From Hyphobacterium marinum (lineage in GTDB: Bacteria; Pseudomonadota; Alphaproteobacteria; Caulobacterales; Maricaulaceae), in NCBI RefSeq assembly GCF_036330325.1, contig NZ_JAZDRO010000002.1:310001-374000 (forward strand): 64,000 nucleotides of DNA. Reading direction: 5' to 3'. A model generated the notes under the pieces. The model saw nothing but the letters and a program-made list of their open reading frames with translations, had not been told where the DNA came from and did no database searches. Both the position numbers and the translations under genes were made by a program. Positions 25,101-32,991 of this stretch are shown piece after piece (the stretch's first letter is position 1; the number at the start of each line of letters is the position of its first letter).

Positions 25101-26414
25101 CTATTTCGGGGAGCCTGCCGGAACGCCCGCAGGCGCGGTCGGTTGCGGTGTCATGCCCGGCTTGCCCGGGCCAGCCGGTCCGCCGGGACGAGGCCGGGCC
25201 TGACCAAGACGGCCGGCGGCGAAATCCTCATAGTATTCCAGCCATTCCTCGGACCGGACGGCGATATAGATAAATGGCCCGTCCGGGTTGGAGCGGAAGT
25301 TGGAGTCGGTCGCGACGACGAAATAGTCATTGCCCTCTCGGACCATGAAGGGCGAGCCGGAATCACCCCGCGTCGTATCGCAGTCATGGGCCATCGTGCC
25401 GTCATTGTAGATCCGGGTCATGTGACAGCCGTCATTACCGGACAGGTGCGCGCCGGTGTCCCAGGAATAACCGCCCTGGTAGAGCGCTGCGCGCAGGGCA
25501 CCACGCCGGCCGGCCGTATCAACAAGGCCGCGAATTCCGACCTGACCCACGGTACGCCCGAGCGGGCGGTCGATCCTCAACAGCGCCCAGTCGGTGCCGT
25601 CAATTTCGTCGGTCCCGGAAAAGCGGACCGGATCCCATTGCGGAGACACGAAGGCATCAATCACGCGTGCGGTGACCGGTCCGTTCGGCAGGTCATATCC
25701 GGTTTCAAAGTCACCGGCGGGGAGAAGGCGGCCATTGTCATGCACACAATGCGAGGCCGTGATCAGGACGTCATCACCGATCAGGGTCGCCGTGCAGGCT
25801 CCACCGGAATCGAACGTCACCTGGCCGACCGCGACCCAGGGCATGACCGATGTATCCATGAAGATGCGGTCGTCATGTCCGAAGAAGTGGTCATTGATGG
25901 TCAGGGGCCGGTCCCGTCCGACACAGTCGGCGCGATCGGTCCGGGCTTCACAGCGGCCATTGCCGATTTCCGGCTCTTCGCAGACGCCGTTGAACGCCGT
26001 CTCGCAGCTGTCTGTGCGGAACCGCAATTCGATCACGTCACCGCAATCGGTCAGATCGGTCCCCTGGACACAGGCTCCGGTTCCGAAACCGGGCTCGTCA
26101 CACTCGCCGTCATTGGCCCAGCGGCATGAATCGTCTTCGACGCCCTGCATGATGCGCCAGCAGTCGGAATGGTCAGTATTGATGGCACAGGCCCCGGTGC
26201 CAAAGCGCGGATCGTCGCATTCATTGTCATTCGCCCAGCGGCAGGAATCATTGCCGGCAGGCTGACCGCCCGGCGCACCGGTCATTCCCGGCTTGGTCTG
26301 CATTGTGCGCAGATAGGCGGAGATGTCGCGGGCGGAGAGGCGGTCGGCCTCCTGGGCCACCGCCAGCGGTGACACGAAAAACGCCGCAAGCACGGCGATC
26401 CAGACGATACGCAT
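25101..26414 (-). CDS. Secreted trypsin-like serine protease with three cysteine repeats
   Basis: About 437 residues. The signal peptide ends at VAQ-EADR (about 21). Residues 57-164 hold three copies of a 4-cysteine repeat with identical spacing C-x7-C-x9-C-x8-C (cysteines 58/66/76/85, 97/105/115/124, 137/145/155/164), rich in Asp, Asn and Gly. The chymotrypsin fold follows: H222 in ITASHC, D275 in DWALLRID, S352 in TTRGDSGSP. The tail is Pro/Gly-rich (about 405-437). The triad is complete, so it should be active outside the cytoplasm. The repeat may bind a ligand or metal; this is inference. The ATG at 26414 is chosen for its signal peptide. Confidence 0.87.
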   Translation of the reverse strand: MRIVWIAVLAAFFVSPLAVAQEADRLSARDISAYLRTMQTKPGMTGAPGGQPAGNDSCRWANDNECDDPRFGTGACAINTDHSDCWRIMQGVEDDSCRWANDGECDEPGFGTGACVQGTDLTDCGDVIELRFRTDSCETAFNGVCEEPEIGNGRCEARTDRADCVGRDRPLTINDHFFGHDDRIFMDTSVMPWVAVGQVTFDSGGACTATLIGDDVLITASHCVHDNGRLLPAGDFETGYDLPNGPVTARVIDAFVSPQWDPVRFSGTDEIDGTDWALLRIDRPLGRTVGQVGIRGLVDTAGRRGALRAALYQGGYSWDTGAHLSGNDGCHMTRIYNDGTMAHDCDTTRGDSGSPFMVREGNDYFVVATDSNFRSNPDGPFIYIAVRSEEWLEYYEDFAAGRLGQARPRPGGPAGPGKPGMTPQPTAPAGVPAGSPK

Positions 26415-26558
26415 GAATGACAAACTCCCTTCCCTTGGGCGGAAAACTAGCCCGCACGCTGCGTATTCGTCCATGGCGGAGATGAACCTGACCCTGCCGG
26501 GTTCTGAAAGGGTGATGCGGGATCGGCGCAGGCGCGACCTGATTTGCGGGCCGGGTGT

Positions 26559-27440
26559 CTACTCGTCTTCCCAGGGATAAAGCGGGTCAGGGTAGGACGG
26601 GTAGTCCAGCGAGATCTCGGGCGGATTGGCGTCAAGCGCCGCGACGGTGTCGAAACCGAGCGGTTCGTCCCCGGCGAGCACCAGCAGGGCCTCGCGCACA
26701 CGCTCATGCGCCTGGGCATGCAGGTCAGCCCTGTCAGCCCGCATGTTGGACCGGTGCCGGTCGATATCCTGCTCAACCGAATGAAACAGCTCGACGAGCC
26801 GCGTTGATTCCTCGTCATTGCCAGCGCGTTCAAAATGCGGGGCCAGCTCCTCGCGCCACGCCGCATGCTGTGCATAGGCGGCATTCAGGCGCACCGCTTC
26901 GCGCATCTCCCAGGCGTCGATATCGGCGATCAGCTGCTGATAGACCGCGCTGGTCGCTGTCAGGCTGGCGGCGGGGCGGGCCTCGGCCCAGACGGTGAAA
27001 TACTCGACCACGGCGTCATGGCTGCGCGAATAGGCCGTGTGCCAGGAATGCATCGTGTCCGCATTCATCAGCCCCTGCGCCGGATCATAGATTAGCACAG
27101 TCGGCGTGCCGTAGATCGCCGGCGCACCAAAGCGGCGCAGGACATCGATATTGCGCTCCCGCCAGGCGATATCGATCCAGACCAGCTCGTAGTGCTCGGC
27201 GATGAGCGCGGCCATGTCGTCCTGGGCAAAATGCCCGGCGAGACCGCGGCTGTCGTGACACCAATTGGCCCCGAAGACGAGCAACAGGCGCGTGCCGCGT
27301 TCTTCGGCCCGCGCCAGAGCGGCGTCGACCTCGGCCATTGCATCGGCCTCGGCGCGGAAGGGCCGGTCACCATCGGCCGACCAGGCCGGGGCAACAGATC
27401 CGGCGAGCAGAACAAGGATGAAAACGCAGATACGAAACAT
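26559..27440 (-). CDS. Exported thioredoxin-fold protein with WCHDS active-site variant
   Basis: About 293 residues with a signal peptide MFRICVFILVLLAGSVAPAWS. Residues about 35-150 have a thioredoxin-like layout: ALARAEERGTRLLLVFGANWCHDSRGL, then a cis-Pro-type GTPTVLIYD. The active site reads W60-C-H-D-S, so the second, resolving cysteine is replaced by Ser. This favours a monothiol reductase, peroxidase-like or chaperone role. The C-terminal 130 residues are helical and unassigned. It is divergent from the zinc metallopeptidase gene. Confidence 0.75.
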   Translation of the reverse strand: MFRICVFILVLLAGSVAPAWSADGDRPFRAEADAMAEVDAALARAEERGTRLLLVFGANWCHDSRGLAGHFAQDDMAALIAEHYELVWIDIAWRERNIDVLRRFGAPAIYGTPTVLIYDPAQGLMNADTMHSWHTAYSRSHDAVVEYFTVWAEARPAASLTATSAVYQQLIADIDAWEMREAVRLNAAYAQHAAWREELAPHFERAGNDEESTRLVELFHSVEQDIDRHRSNMRADRADLHAQAHERVREALLVLAGDEPLGFDTVAALDANPPEISLDYPSYPDPLYPWEDE

Positions 27441-27628
27441 GGTGTGTCCGGCCCTCCGGCTGACTGGGTCACGTGAGGTCTTCAGACTTGCAAATAAATT
27501 GGCTCCTGTCGCCTTTGGCATGCGTCCTGGCGAGCACCTCGTCGCGGCAATCGCCGTGGACCCGCGGGGGCAAGCATGGAAAAATCGGTCCATGCTGCCG
27601 CGACCGGCAGCGGTTTGGAGACACGCAT

Positions 27629-28540
27629 ATGGTGGAATGGCGAGGCCGGCGCGGCAGCCGGAATGTGATCGACCGCCGCGGACGACGCTATCGCGGCGGT
27701 GGCGGCGGCAGCGCAGGCCTGGCCTTGCTTCCGGTTATCATCCGCCTGCTGGGCTTTCGCGGCCTGTTGATCGTTGGCGTCATCGTCGCGGCGATCTTCC
27801 TGTTTGGTGGCGGCGGCGCGGTCCAGTCCGTCCTGGGTCTGCTGACCGGCGGGGGTGTCCGGCCCGTCGCCTATGACGGAGACGTGCCACCCGGCACAGA
27901 GGAGGCCGCCGCAATGGCGAGCGTGATCCTCGCCGATACCGAAGATGTCTGGACCGCCGTGTTCGCCGAGAATGGCGGCCGCTATCAGGAGCCCTCACTG
28001 GTCCTGTTCTCCGATGCCGTGGAGACCGATTGCGGGTTTGCTAGTGCGGCCATGGGCCCGTTCTACTGCCCGCCCGACCAGCGCGTTTATATCGATGTCC
28101 GCTTCTATGACGAGCTTGCGCGGATGGGTGCCGGTGATGGGGATTTCGCCCAGGCCTATGTGCTGGCCCATGAAGTCGGCCACCACGTGCAGAACCTCCT
28201 GGGCGTACTGAGCCGGGCGGACTCCCTGCAGGCACGGTCCGGACAGCGGGACTCCAATGCCATCCAGGTCCGGGTCGAACTGATGGCCGATTGCCTGGCA
28301 GGCCTGTGGACGGCGCGTGCGGACCGTCGCTTCGGGATTCTTGAAGACGGCGATATCGCGGAAGGGCTGGCCGCAGCTGCCGCGGTAGGAGATGACACGA
28401 TCCAGCGGCGCTCCGGCGGCCGGGTCGTTCCTGACAGCTTCACGCATGGCTCCGCTGAACAGCGCCAGCGCTGGTTCATGCGGGGATACGAAACCGCCGA
28501 CCTGGCGAGCTGTGACACGTTCGCAGCCGAGACCCTCTAG
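27629..28540 (+). CDS. YpfJ-family neutral zinc metallopeptidase
   Basis: A 303-residue membrane-anchored protease. Seen: a basic N-terminus MVEWRGRRGSRNVIDRRG, a Gly-rich stretch, a transmembrane helix at about 43-60, and the zinc motif H181-E-V-G-H185-H in YVLAHEVGHHVQNLLG, followed by ELMADCLAGLW (third ligand region), all diagnostic of the zinc metallopeptidase family including YpfJ. The start has GGAG upstream. The substrate is unknown. Confidence 0.9.
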   Translation: MVEWRGRRGSRNVIDRRGRRYRGGGGGSAGLALLPVIIRLLGFRGLLIVGVIVAAIFLFGGGGAVQSVLGLLTGGGVRPVAYDGDVPPGTEEAAAMASVILADTEDVWTAVFAENGGRYQEPSLVLFSDAVETDCGFASAAMGPFYCPPDQRVYIDVRFYDELARMGAGDGDFAQAYVLAHEVGHHVQNLLGVLSRADSLQARSGQRDSNAIQVRVELMADCLAGLWTARADRRFGILEDGDIAEGLAAAAAVGDDTIQRRSGGRVVPDSFTHGSAEQRQRWFMRGYETADLASCDTFAAETL

Positions 28541-28551
28541 ACCACGAAACA

Positions 28552-28588
28552 GACATGGCGCGGGAGCCTCGGGCTCGCGCGCCATGTC
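28552..28588. terminator. Probable bidirectional terminator between convergent genes
   Basis: GACATGGCGCG (28552-28562) pairs with CGCGCCATGTC (28578-28588), enclosing a second stem GAGCC (28564-28568) with GGCTC (28572-28576). It lies between the metallopeptidase stop (28540) and the CsbD-like stop (28610). There is no long U-run on either side, so efficiency is uncertain. Confidence 0.6.
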
Positions 28589-28609
28589 CGGAAAAGTGGT
28601 TGATAGCGC

Positions 28610-28780
28610 CTATTTCTTGGTCTTGTCGAAAGCCTTGCCGGCTTCCTTCTGCGCCTTTCCGGCGGCTTCCTGCACCTTGCCCTGCGCTTCGCGGGCCTTG
28701 TCGCCGGTCAGCTTGCCTTCGACCTTCTTGGCCTTGCCAGCCAGGTCGTTCTTCGTGCCTTCAGTCTTGAGATTACCCAT
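28610..28780 (-). CDS. CsbD-family small stress protein
   Basis: A 56-residue hydrophilic helix-forming protein rich in Lys, Ala, Gly and Glu: starts MGNLKTEGTKNDLAGKAKKV and continues with repeated G-K-A/V-Q-E-A units. This matches the CsbD family, general-stress proteins of unknown mechanism. GGAG lies 8 bases before the ATG. It is convergent with the metallopeptidase gene across a hairpin. Confidence 0.8.
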   Translation of the reverse strand: MGNLKTEGTKNDLAGKAKKVEGKLTGDKAREAQGKVQEAAGKAQKEAGKAFDKTKK

Positions 28781-28895
28781 GTGGTTGTCTCCGGGGGGTT
28801 GAGAGCCGGATCATTCCGGCCCTGTCGGTAATGACAGCTTGAAAACGCCGGGCCGGCTCCGGCGGTTCCCGCCCGCGCCTGTTCACGCATATATT

Positions 28896-28909
28896 ACTAT
28901 TAAATTAGT
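28896..28909. promoter_or_regulatory. Candidate operator/promoter region of the blaI-like operon
   Basis: An AT-rich island contains the dyad ACTA-TTAAAT-TAGT, 52 bp before the BlaI-like start, with a TTGACT hexamer overlapping its end (28909-28914). BlaI/MecI repressors autoregulate from short dyads, so this is the best local operator candidate. It does not match the published TACA/TGTA operators exactly. Confidence 0.35.
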
Positions 28910-28961
28910 TGACTTTGCCGCGGGCGGTGCGCGAGATGAATGCAAATCCGAGGGTCCGGCC

Positions 28962-29354
28962 ATGGCGCGCAAGAAGTCAAAAATCCTGATGGAAGCCGAG
29001 CAACGCATCATGCGTGTGCTCTGGGAACGCGGCGAATCCAGCGTCCGCGAGGTCACCGATGCGCTCAAGGACAGTCACGGTGCGGCCTACACGACAGTGC
29101 TGACACAGCTGAAAATCCTGACCGACAAGGGGTATGTCGAACCCCGACAGGAAGGCCGGGCCTTCATCTACCGACCGATTGTCAGCCGCAGCCAGGCGCG
29201 CAGCCAGGCGCTCAAGCAATTGCTCGGGCAGTTCTTTGAAGGCTCACCGGAAGCCCTTGCCCAGCACCTGATCCGCGACACCGACATGAATCTCGACGAA
29301 CTCGAAGCGATCCGCCGCCGTCTCGATGATGGCGAGGAGGGGGACCATGACTAA
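28962..29354 (+). CDS. BlaI/MecI/CopY-family winged-helix repressor
   Basis: A 130-residue repressor. Seen: EAEQRIMRVLWERGESSVREVTDAL (first helices and recognition region), YTTVLTQLKILTDKGYVEPRQEGRAFIYRP (wing and linker) and a helical dimerisation tail. In known systems an M56 protease such as BlaR1 or MecR1 cleaves the repressor to induce genes. The gene overlaps the M56 gene by 8 bp, the classic two-gene layout. No beta-lactamase gene is adjacent, so the inducer and target are unknown. Confidence 0.9.
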   Translation: MARKKSKILMEAEQRIMRVLWERGESSVREVTDALKDSHGAAYTTVLTQLKILTDKGYVEPRQEGRAFIYRPIVSRSQARSQALKQLLGQFFEGSPEALAQHLIRDTDMNLDELEAIRRRLDDGEEGDHD

Positions 29355-30948
29355 CGCCGATCTGCTCTTGGCCTTCCTGGGCAACCATCTCTGGCAAAGT
29401 GCCGCCGTCGCGCTGGTGCTGTTCCTGTCCTTCCTGGCCATCCGGTCCCTGTCGAGCCCGTCGCGGCATGCCATGGCCTATGGCGCGCTGGTCGCCGCCG
29501 CAATCCTGCCCGCCGCCATGCTGTTGCCGTTCGGCGGACTGTCATTTGGCGGCTCCGACCGTGACTCCCTGCCCGTCCTTGTCGACCCTGCCGACGAATG
29601 GGCCATCGAGGCCGGGGAAGAGGTTGCCGAAGCCTGGGCCGAAGCCGAAGCGGCGGTAACCACGGGCACCCCTGTATTGACGCTTCTCGTCGGCGGGCTG
29701 CTGGCCGTCTTCGCCGCCGGCATTGCGATCCAGCTGGTCCGTCTCGGGGTGAATGTTATCGCCGCAGAGCGCCTGCGCCGAAAGGCCCGGCCCGCTCCGC
29801 TCGCTGAACCCCTCGTCCACCGCTTTTCGGGTATCGATGTCCGGGAAAGCACGGACGTGATGGGGCCGATGGTGGTCGGCCTCCTCGGGTCATCGGTCAT
29901 CCTGCCAGCCGGTTATGCTGGCGGCCGCGATGTCGAGGAACTCGCCGGATTGCTGGAGCATGAGCGCGCCCATGTCGAACGCCGCGACCCGGCACTCGCC
30001 TTCCTGCAAAAGCTGATCCTTGCCATCTATTGGTGGAGCCCGGCGATGCACTGGATCGGCCTGCAGATCGACCGCGAGCGCGAAATGGCCTGCGACGCGA
30101 TTGCAGCCCAGCGCACCGGCGATGCGCGCGGCTTTGCCCGTGTACTGGCTGCCGAAGCCGAAGCGCGGATCCTGTCACCCTTCAGCCCGTCTGTGGCGGT
30201 TGGTGCGATGCGGACCCCGTCCCAGCTGCGCCAGCGCATCATCCGTCTGATCGAACCCGCCGGGAAGGCCGGGCGTGCCGCCCTCCTCGCACCGCTGATG
30301 CTGGTCGTGGTGGTCGGGGCCGCAGCCTGGACAACGCCGCGCGCCGTACCGGTCTACGACGCGCCGGAAGCGACCGTCCCGGTCGTCGGACGCCTCAGCC
30401 TGGGCGGTCTTTCTGCCACCCAGCGCGCCCTCGGAGAGGCTTTGGTGCAGGCGGCGATGCACAATGACCTGACCGAGGTCCGCCATTTCGTCGAGGCCGG
30501 CGCGCCCGTCGATTTCGCTATACCGGGAGACGGCAGCGCGCTGATCGAGGCCGCCCGCACCGGCAATATGGACATGGCGCGCTACCTGCTGTCAGCCGGG
30601 GCCGATGTTGACCTCGGTGTGGACGGCGACGGCAATCCGCTGATCATGGCCTCGGCCAACGGCAAGAAGTCGATGGCGATGCTGCTGGTCGAGCACGGTG
30701 CGGACGTCAACGCCTTCGTGCCGGGCGACGAGACACCGCTGATCAATGCCGCCCGGTCCGGCAATCTCCACCTCGTTCGGCTCCTGGTCGAATCGGGGGC
30801 CGATGTAAATCTCGCCATGTGGACCAATGTCCCGTGGGAACCCGAATGGCGCTCGCCGCTCTGGGGGGCCTGGCAATCGGGCAATTCCGAAGTCACCGAC
30901 TATCTTCTCTCGCAGGGTGCCGTCCACGAACCGCCCGCCCTTCCCTGA
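29347..30948 (+). CDS. M56 (BlaR1-type) membrane metalloprotease with C-terminal ankyrin repeats
   Basis: A 533-residue protein. Hydrophobic segments near 16-33, 46-62 and 108-130 frame the cytoplasmic M56 domain with zinc motif H205-E-R-A-H209 (LLEHERAHVERRDP) and downstream EREMACDAIA. A further membrane segment follows at about 315-333. In place of the penicillin-binding sensor, residues about 365-530 form four or five ankyrin repeats (for example ALIEAARTGNMDMARYLLSAGADVD, PLINAARSGNLHLVRLLVESGADVN). The sensor is probably protein-binding, outside the cytoplasm. A GGAGGGGG ribosome site lies inside the blaI end. Confidence 0.88.
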   Translation: MTNADLLLAFLGNHLWQSAAVALVLFLSFLAIRSLSSPSRHAMAYGALVAAAILPAAMLLPFGGLSFGGSDRDSLPVLVDPADEWAIEAGEEVAEAWAEAEAAVTTGTPVLTLLVGGLLAVFAAGIAIQLVRLGVNVIAAERLRRKARPAPLAEPLVHRFSGIDVRESTDVMGPMVVGLLGSSVILPAGYAGGRDVEELAGLLEHERAHVERRDPALAFLQKLILAIYWWSPAMHWIGLQIDREREMACDAIAAQRTGDARGFARVLAAEAEARILSPFSPSVAVGAMRTPSQLRQRIIRLIEPAGKAGRAALLAPLMLVVVVGAAAWTTPRAVPVYDAPEATVPVVGRLSLGGLSATQRALGEALVQAAMHNDLTEVRHFVEAGAPVDFAIPGDGSALIEAARTGNMDMARYLLSAGADVDLGVDGDGNPLIMASANGKKSMAMLLVEHGADVNAFVPGDETPLINAARSGNLHLVRLLVESGADVNLAMWTNVPWEPEWRSPLWGAWQSGNSEVTDYLLSQGAVHEPPALP

Positions 30949-31013
30949 CGGGTTTGGCGCTCTGTTAGCGAGGCCGGCGGGTCTCCGGGAAAACCGGGGA
31001 CCCGAAGGCCGTT

Positions 31014-31676
31014 CTATGCGTAGGCGTAGGGGCCACCCTTTTCGAGCGCGCGCTGATAGGCCGGGCGGGCATGAATCCGCTTCAGGAAGGCTGCGATATT
31101 CGGCTTGTCTCCGGCTCCGGCGCGCGCCGCGGCGGTTTCCAGCGGAAAGCTCATCATGATGTCGGCGAGCGTCATGTCTGACCCTGCGAACCAGCCCGTC
31201 GCGGCCAGTTCGGCCTCCCAATAGTCGATATGCTCCTGCAAGCGCGGATCGACGAAACTGGACAGCGCCTTCTTTGACACGCCCTTGACCACCGGACGGA
31301 CCAGCGCCCCGGCATTGAGCGGCAGGCGGGTGAAGACCAGCTTCAGCAAGAGCGGCGTCATGGCCGAGCCTTCCGCATAGTGCAGCCAGTAGGTGACAGC
31401 CCGCCCCTCCGGCGTATCGGCGGGCGGGGTCAACCGGCCTTCGCCATACTTGCGGGCCACGTATTCCAGGATCGCGCCGGTCTCGGCGACAACGATGCCG
31501 TCATCCTCGATCACCGGGGATTTGCCCAGGGGATGGATGGCACGCAGCGAGTCCGGAGCCAGCATCGTCTTCGCATCGCGCTCATAGCGCTTGACGGTGT
31601 AGGGCACGCCCCATTCCTCGAGCAGCCAGAGCACGCGTTGCGAACGGGAATTTTCCAGATGGTGGACGGTGAGCAT
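31014..31676 (-). CDS. Glutathione S-transferase
   Basis: A 220-residue cytosolic GST. The N-terminal thioredoxin fold has LTVHHLENSRSQRVLWLLEEWGVPY with serine in the catalytic position and the glutathione-binding GKSPVIEDDGIVVAETGAILEYV (cis-Pro, ES/ET motif). The helical C-terminal domain contains WFAGSDMTLADIMMSFPLE with the conserved capping Asp. The ATG at 31676 is used; an upstream extension lacks support. The substrate is unknown. Confidence 0.9.
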   Translation of the reverse strand: MLTVHHLENSRSQRVLWLLEEWGVPYTVKRYERDAKTMLAPDSLRAIHPLGKSPVIEDDGIVVAETGAILEYVARKYGEGRLTPPADTPEGRAVTYWLHYAEGSAMTPLLLKLVFTRLPLNAGALVRPVVKGVSKKALSSFVDPRLQEHIDYWEAELAATGWFAGSDMTLADIMMSFPLETAAARAGAGDKPNIAAFLKRIHARPAYQRALEKGGPYAYA

Positions 31677-31841
31677 GGTGAGGGGCTTTCCGGCGAATTG
31701 GACAATCAGTCGCCAATCTAGGGCACGCGCGCGCCGTGTCACGCCTTGCCGGTCAACCGGTCATCCCGCTATCGCGCGGGCGTGCAAAGGCGTAGTCTCT
31801 TCCGGCCGGGGCGATTGGCCCCGCGGGGAAGGACCCACACC

Positions 31842-31985
31842 ATGGCCAAGAGCCAGAAAAAATCGAACCGCGAGGCCAAGAAGCCGAAAGCGGAAAAGAA
31901 CCAGAAGCAGAAGCACAATGCTTCCCAGCCCTCGCAGAAGACCGGCAAGGTCGGCGGGCTGGAGCACCTCAGCAACAAGAAGTAG
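31842..31985 (+). CDS. Small lysine-rich protein
   Basis: A 47-residue very basic, low-complexity protein: MAKSQKKSNREAKKPKAEK, then a Gln/Lys-rich middle and GKVGGLEHLSNKK. Similar short Lys-rich proteins with a GLExL ending are widespread in alphaproteobacteria; none has a known function. AAGGA lies upstream, after a GGGGC-GATTG-GCCCC hairpin (about 31819-31833). Confidence 0.7.
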   Translation: MAKSQKKSNREAKKPKAEKNQKQKHNASQPSQKTGKVGGLEHLSNKK

Positions 31986-32112
31986 GCAAGCGCGCCAGGC
32001 GAACGCGGACCCTGCCGAATCCATCTTGCGCGTAGCAGTGGCCCGCCCTAGATCACCGCCGCCGCCGGCCGATCGGGACGTCCCGATCCGGGCGGTGGAT
32101 GCCTCAAACCCC

Positions 32113-32436
32113 ATGTCTGCTCCGGCGTATGACTGCGTCACCTGCGGTGCGTGCTGTTTCAGCCGTAATCCGCGCTATCTCGTCCTGCTGCTGGAAGACA
32201 CCGGCCGTGCCCTGCCCGCCGACTCGCTCTTCGAGGATGCCGGACGGACCTTTGTCGATTTTTCCTGCGGGCACTGCACCCACCTCACCCTCTCCGAAGA
32301 CCGCGCCGAATGCGGCGTCTACGAAAACCGCCCCGAAGCCTGCCGCGCCTTCCGCGCGGGCAGTTTCGAATGCCTCAAGGCCATCCGCGCCAATGGCGTG
32401 ATGGGAGAGAGGGTGCGGGAGAAGGTGGTGGCTTAG
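32113..32436 (+). CDS. YkgJ-family cysteine-cluster protein
   Basis: A 107-residue protein with the YkgJ (CxxCxxCC) motif: DCVTCGACCF near residues 7-16, then FSCGHCTHL, ECGVYENRPEACRAF and a final cysteine in FECLKAI. These cysteines probably bind zinc or an iron-sulfur cluster. The function is unknown. The ATG at 32113 places the motif at the N-terminus as in relatives. The first copy of the GIY-YIG-flanking repeat starts 7 bp after its stop. Confidence 0.85.
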   Translation: MSAPAYDCVTCGACCFSRNPRYLVLLLEDTGRALPADSLFEDAGRTFVDFSCGHCTHLTLSEDRAECGVYENRPEACRAFRAGSFECLKAIRANGVMGERVREKVVA

Positions 32437-32442
32437 GTTTCC

Positions 32443-32527
32443 TGGGTCCCAGCGTGCGCTGGGACCGCGTGTTCCATATACATCGTTTCATATTTTACAC
32501 GGGGTTCCAGCGAAAGCTGGAATCCAG
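32443..32527. repeat. Composite palindromic repeat, copy 1 (left of GIY-YIG gene)
   Basis: About 85 bp: a first palindrome TGGGTCCCAGCG-TG-CGCTGGGACC, then CGCGT, an AT-rich spacer of about 28 bp, then CACGG and a second palindrome GGTTCCAGC-GAAA-GCTGGAATCCAG. Nearly the same unit occurs at 32900-32985 in direct orientation. Confidence 0.85.
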
Positions 32528-32601
32528 ACTTTCGTCTAAATTCAACCCGGCTCACACGAATAGATGCGACAACGTATTTCTACTTATAGTAGAAACTCGT
32601 A

Positions 32602-32895
32602 ATGCCCGCCTATGTCTACATTCTCGCATCGAAGCGGAACGGGACGCTCTATACCGGCTCCTGCAGCAACCCGGGAGAACGAATCTACCAGCACCGGATC
32701 GGCAAGGGCTCAAAGTTTGTCTGGAAGTACAAGGTATTCACACTCGTCTATCTTGAAGTCCATGACCGCACCGATGACGCCATTATCCGTGAATGGCGCA
32801 TCAAGGCCTGGAAGCGGGCGTGGAAGCTGCAACTGATCGAAAGCCGCAATCCGGACTGGCGCGACCTCTATGACGAGCTGAACAACTGGATTTGA
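32602..32895 (+). CDS. GIY-YIG nuclease-family protein between direct repeats
   Basis: A 97-residue single-domain protein of the UPF0213/COG2827-like GIY-YIG group. Seen: AYVYILASKRNGTLYTGS (the GIY-YIG pair reads YVY/LYTG), Y29-Q-H-R, KFVWKYKVFTLVYLE and the catalytic glutamate E64 in IIREWRIKAWKRAWKLQLIE. It would cut or nick DNA, but cellular targets are unknown. Two copies of an 85-bp palindromic repeat flank it in direct orientation, 74 bp before the start and 4 bp after the stop. Confidence 0.88.
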   Translation: MPAYVYILASKRNGTLYTGSCSNPGERIYQHRIGKGSKFVWKYKVFTLVYLEVHDRTDDAIIREWRIKAWKRAWKLQLIESRNPDWRDLYDELNNWI

Positions 32896-32899
32896 CCTC

Positions 32900-32985
32900 T
32901 GGGTCCCAGCGTCCGCTGGGACCGCGTATAATTTTCCCCCCAGTATCTAATTTCACACGGGGTTCCAGCGAATGCTGGAATCCAG
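32900..32985. repeat. Composite palindromic repeat, copy 2 (right of GIY-YIG gene)
   Basis: About 86 bp in the same orientation as copy 1: TGGGTCCCAGCG-TC-CGCTGGGACCGCGT, an AT-rich spacer of different sequence but similar length, then CACACGGGGTTCCAGCG-AAT-GCTGGAATCCAG. The palindromic arms are conserved while the spacer is not. It ends 6 bp from the thiC stop and may also act as the thiC terminator. Confidence 0.85.
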
Positions 32986-32991
32986 TTACCC

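Noticed and set aside
32443..32985. A CRISPR array at the 85-bp repeats
   Set aside because: Only two units, each itself palindromic with long intervening coding sequence; no short regular repeat-spacer pattern and no cas genes.
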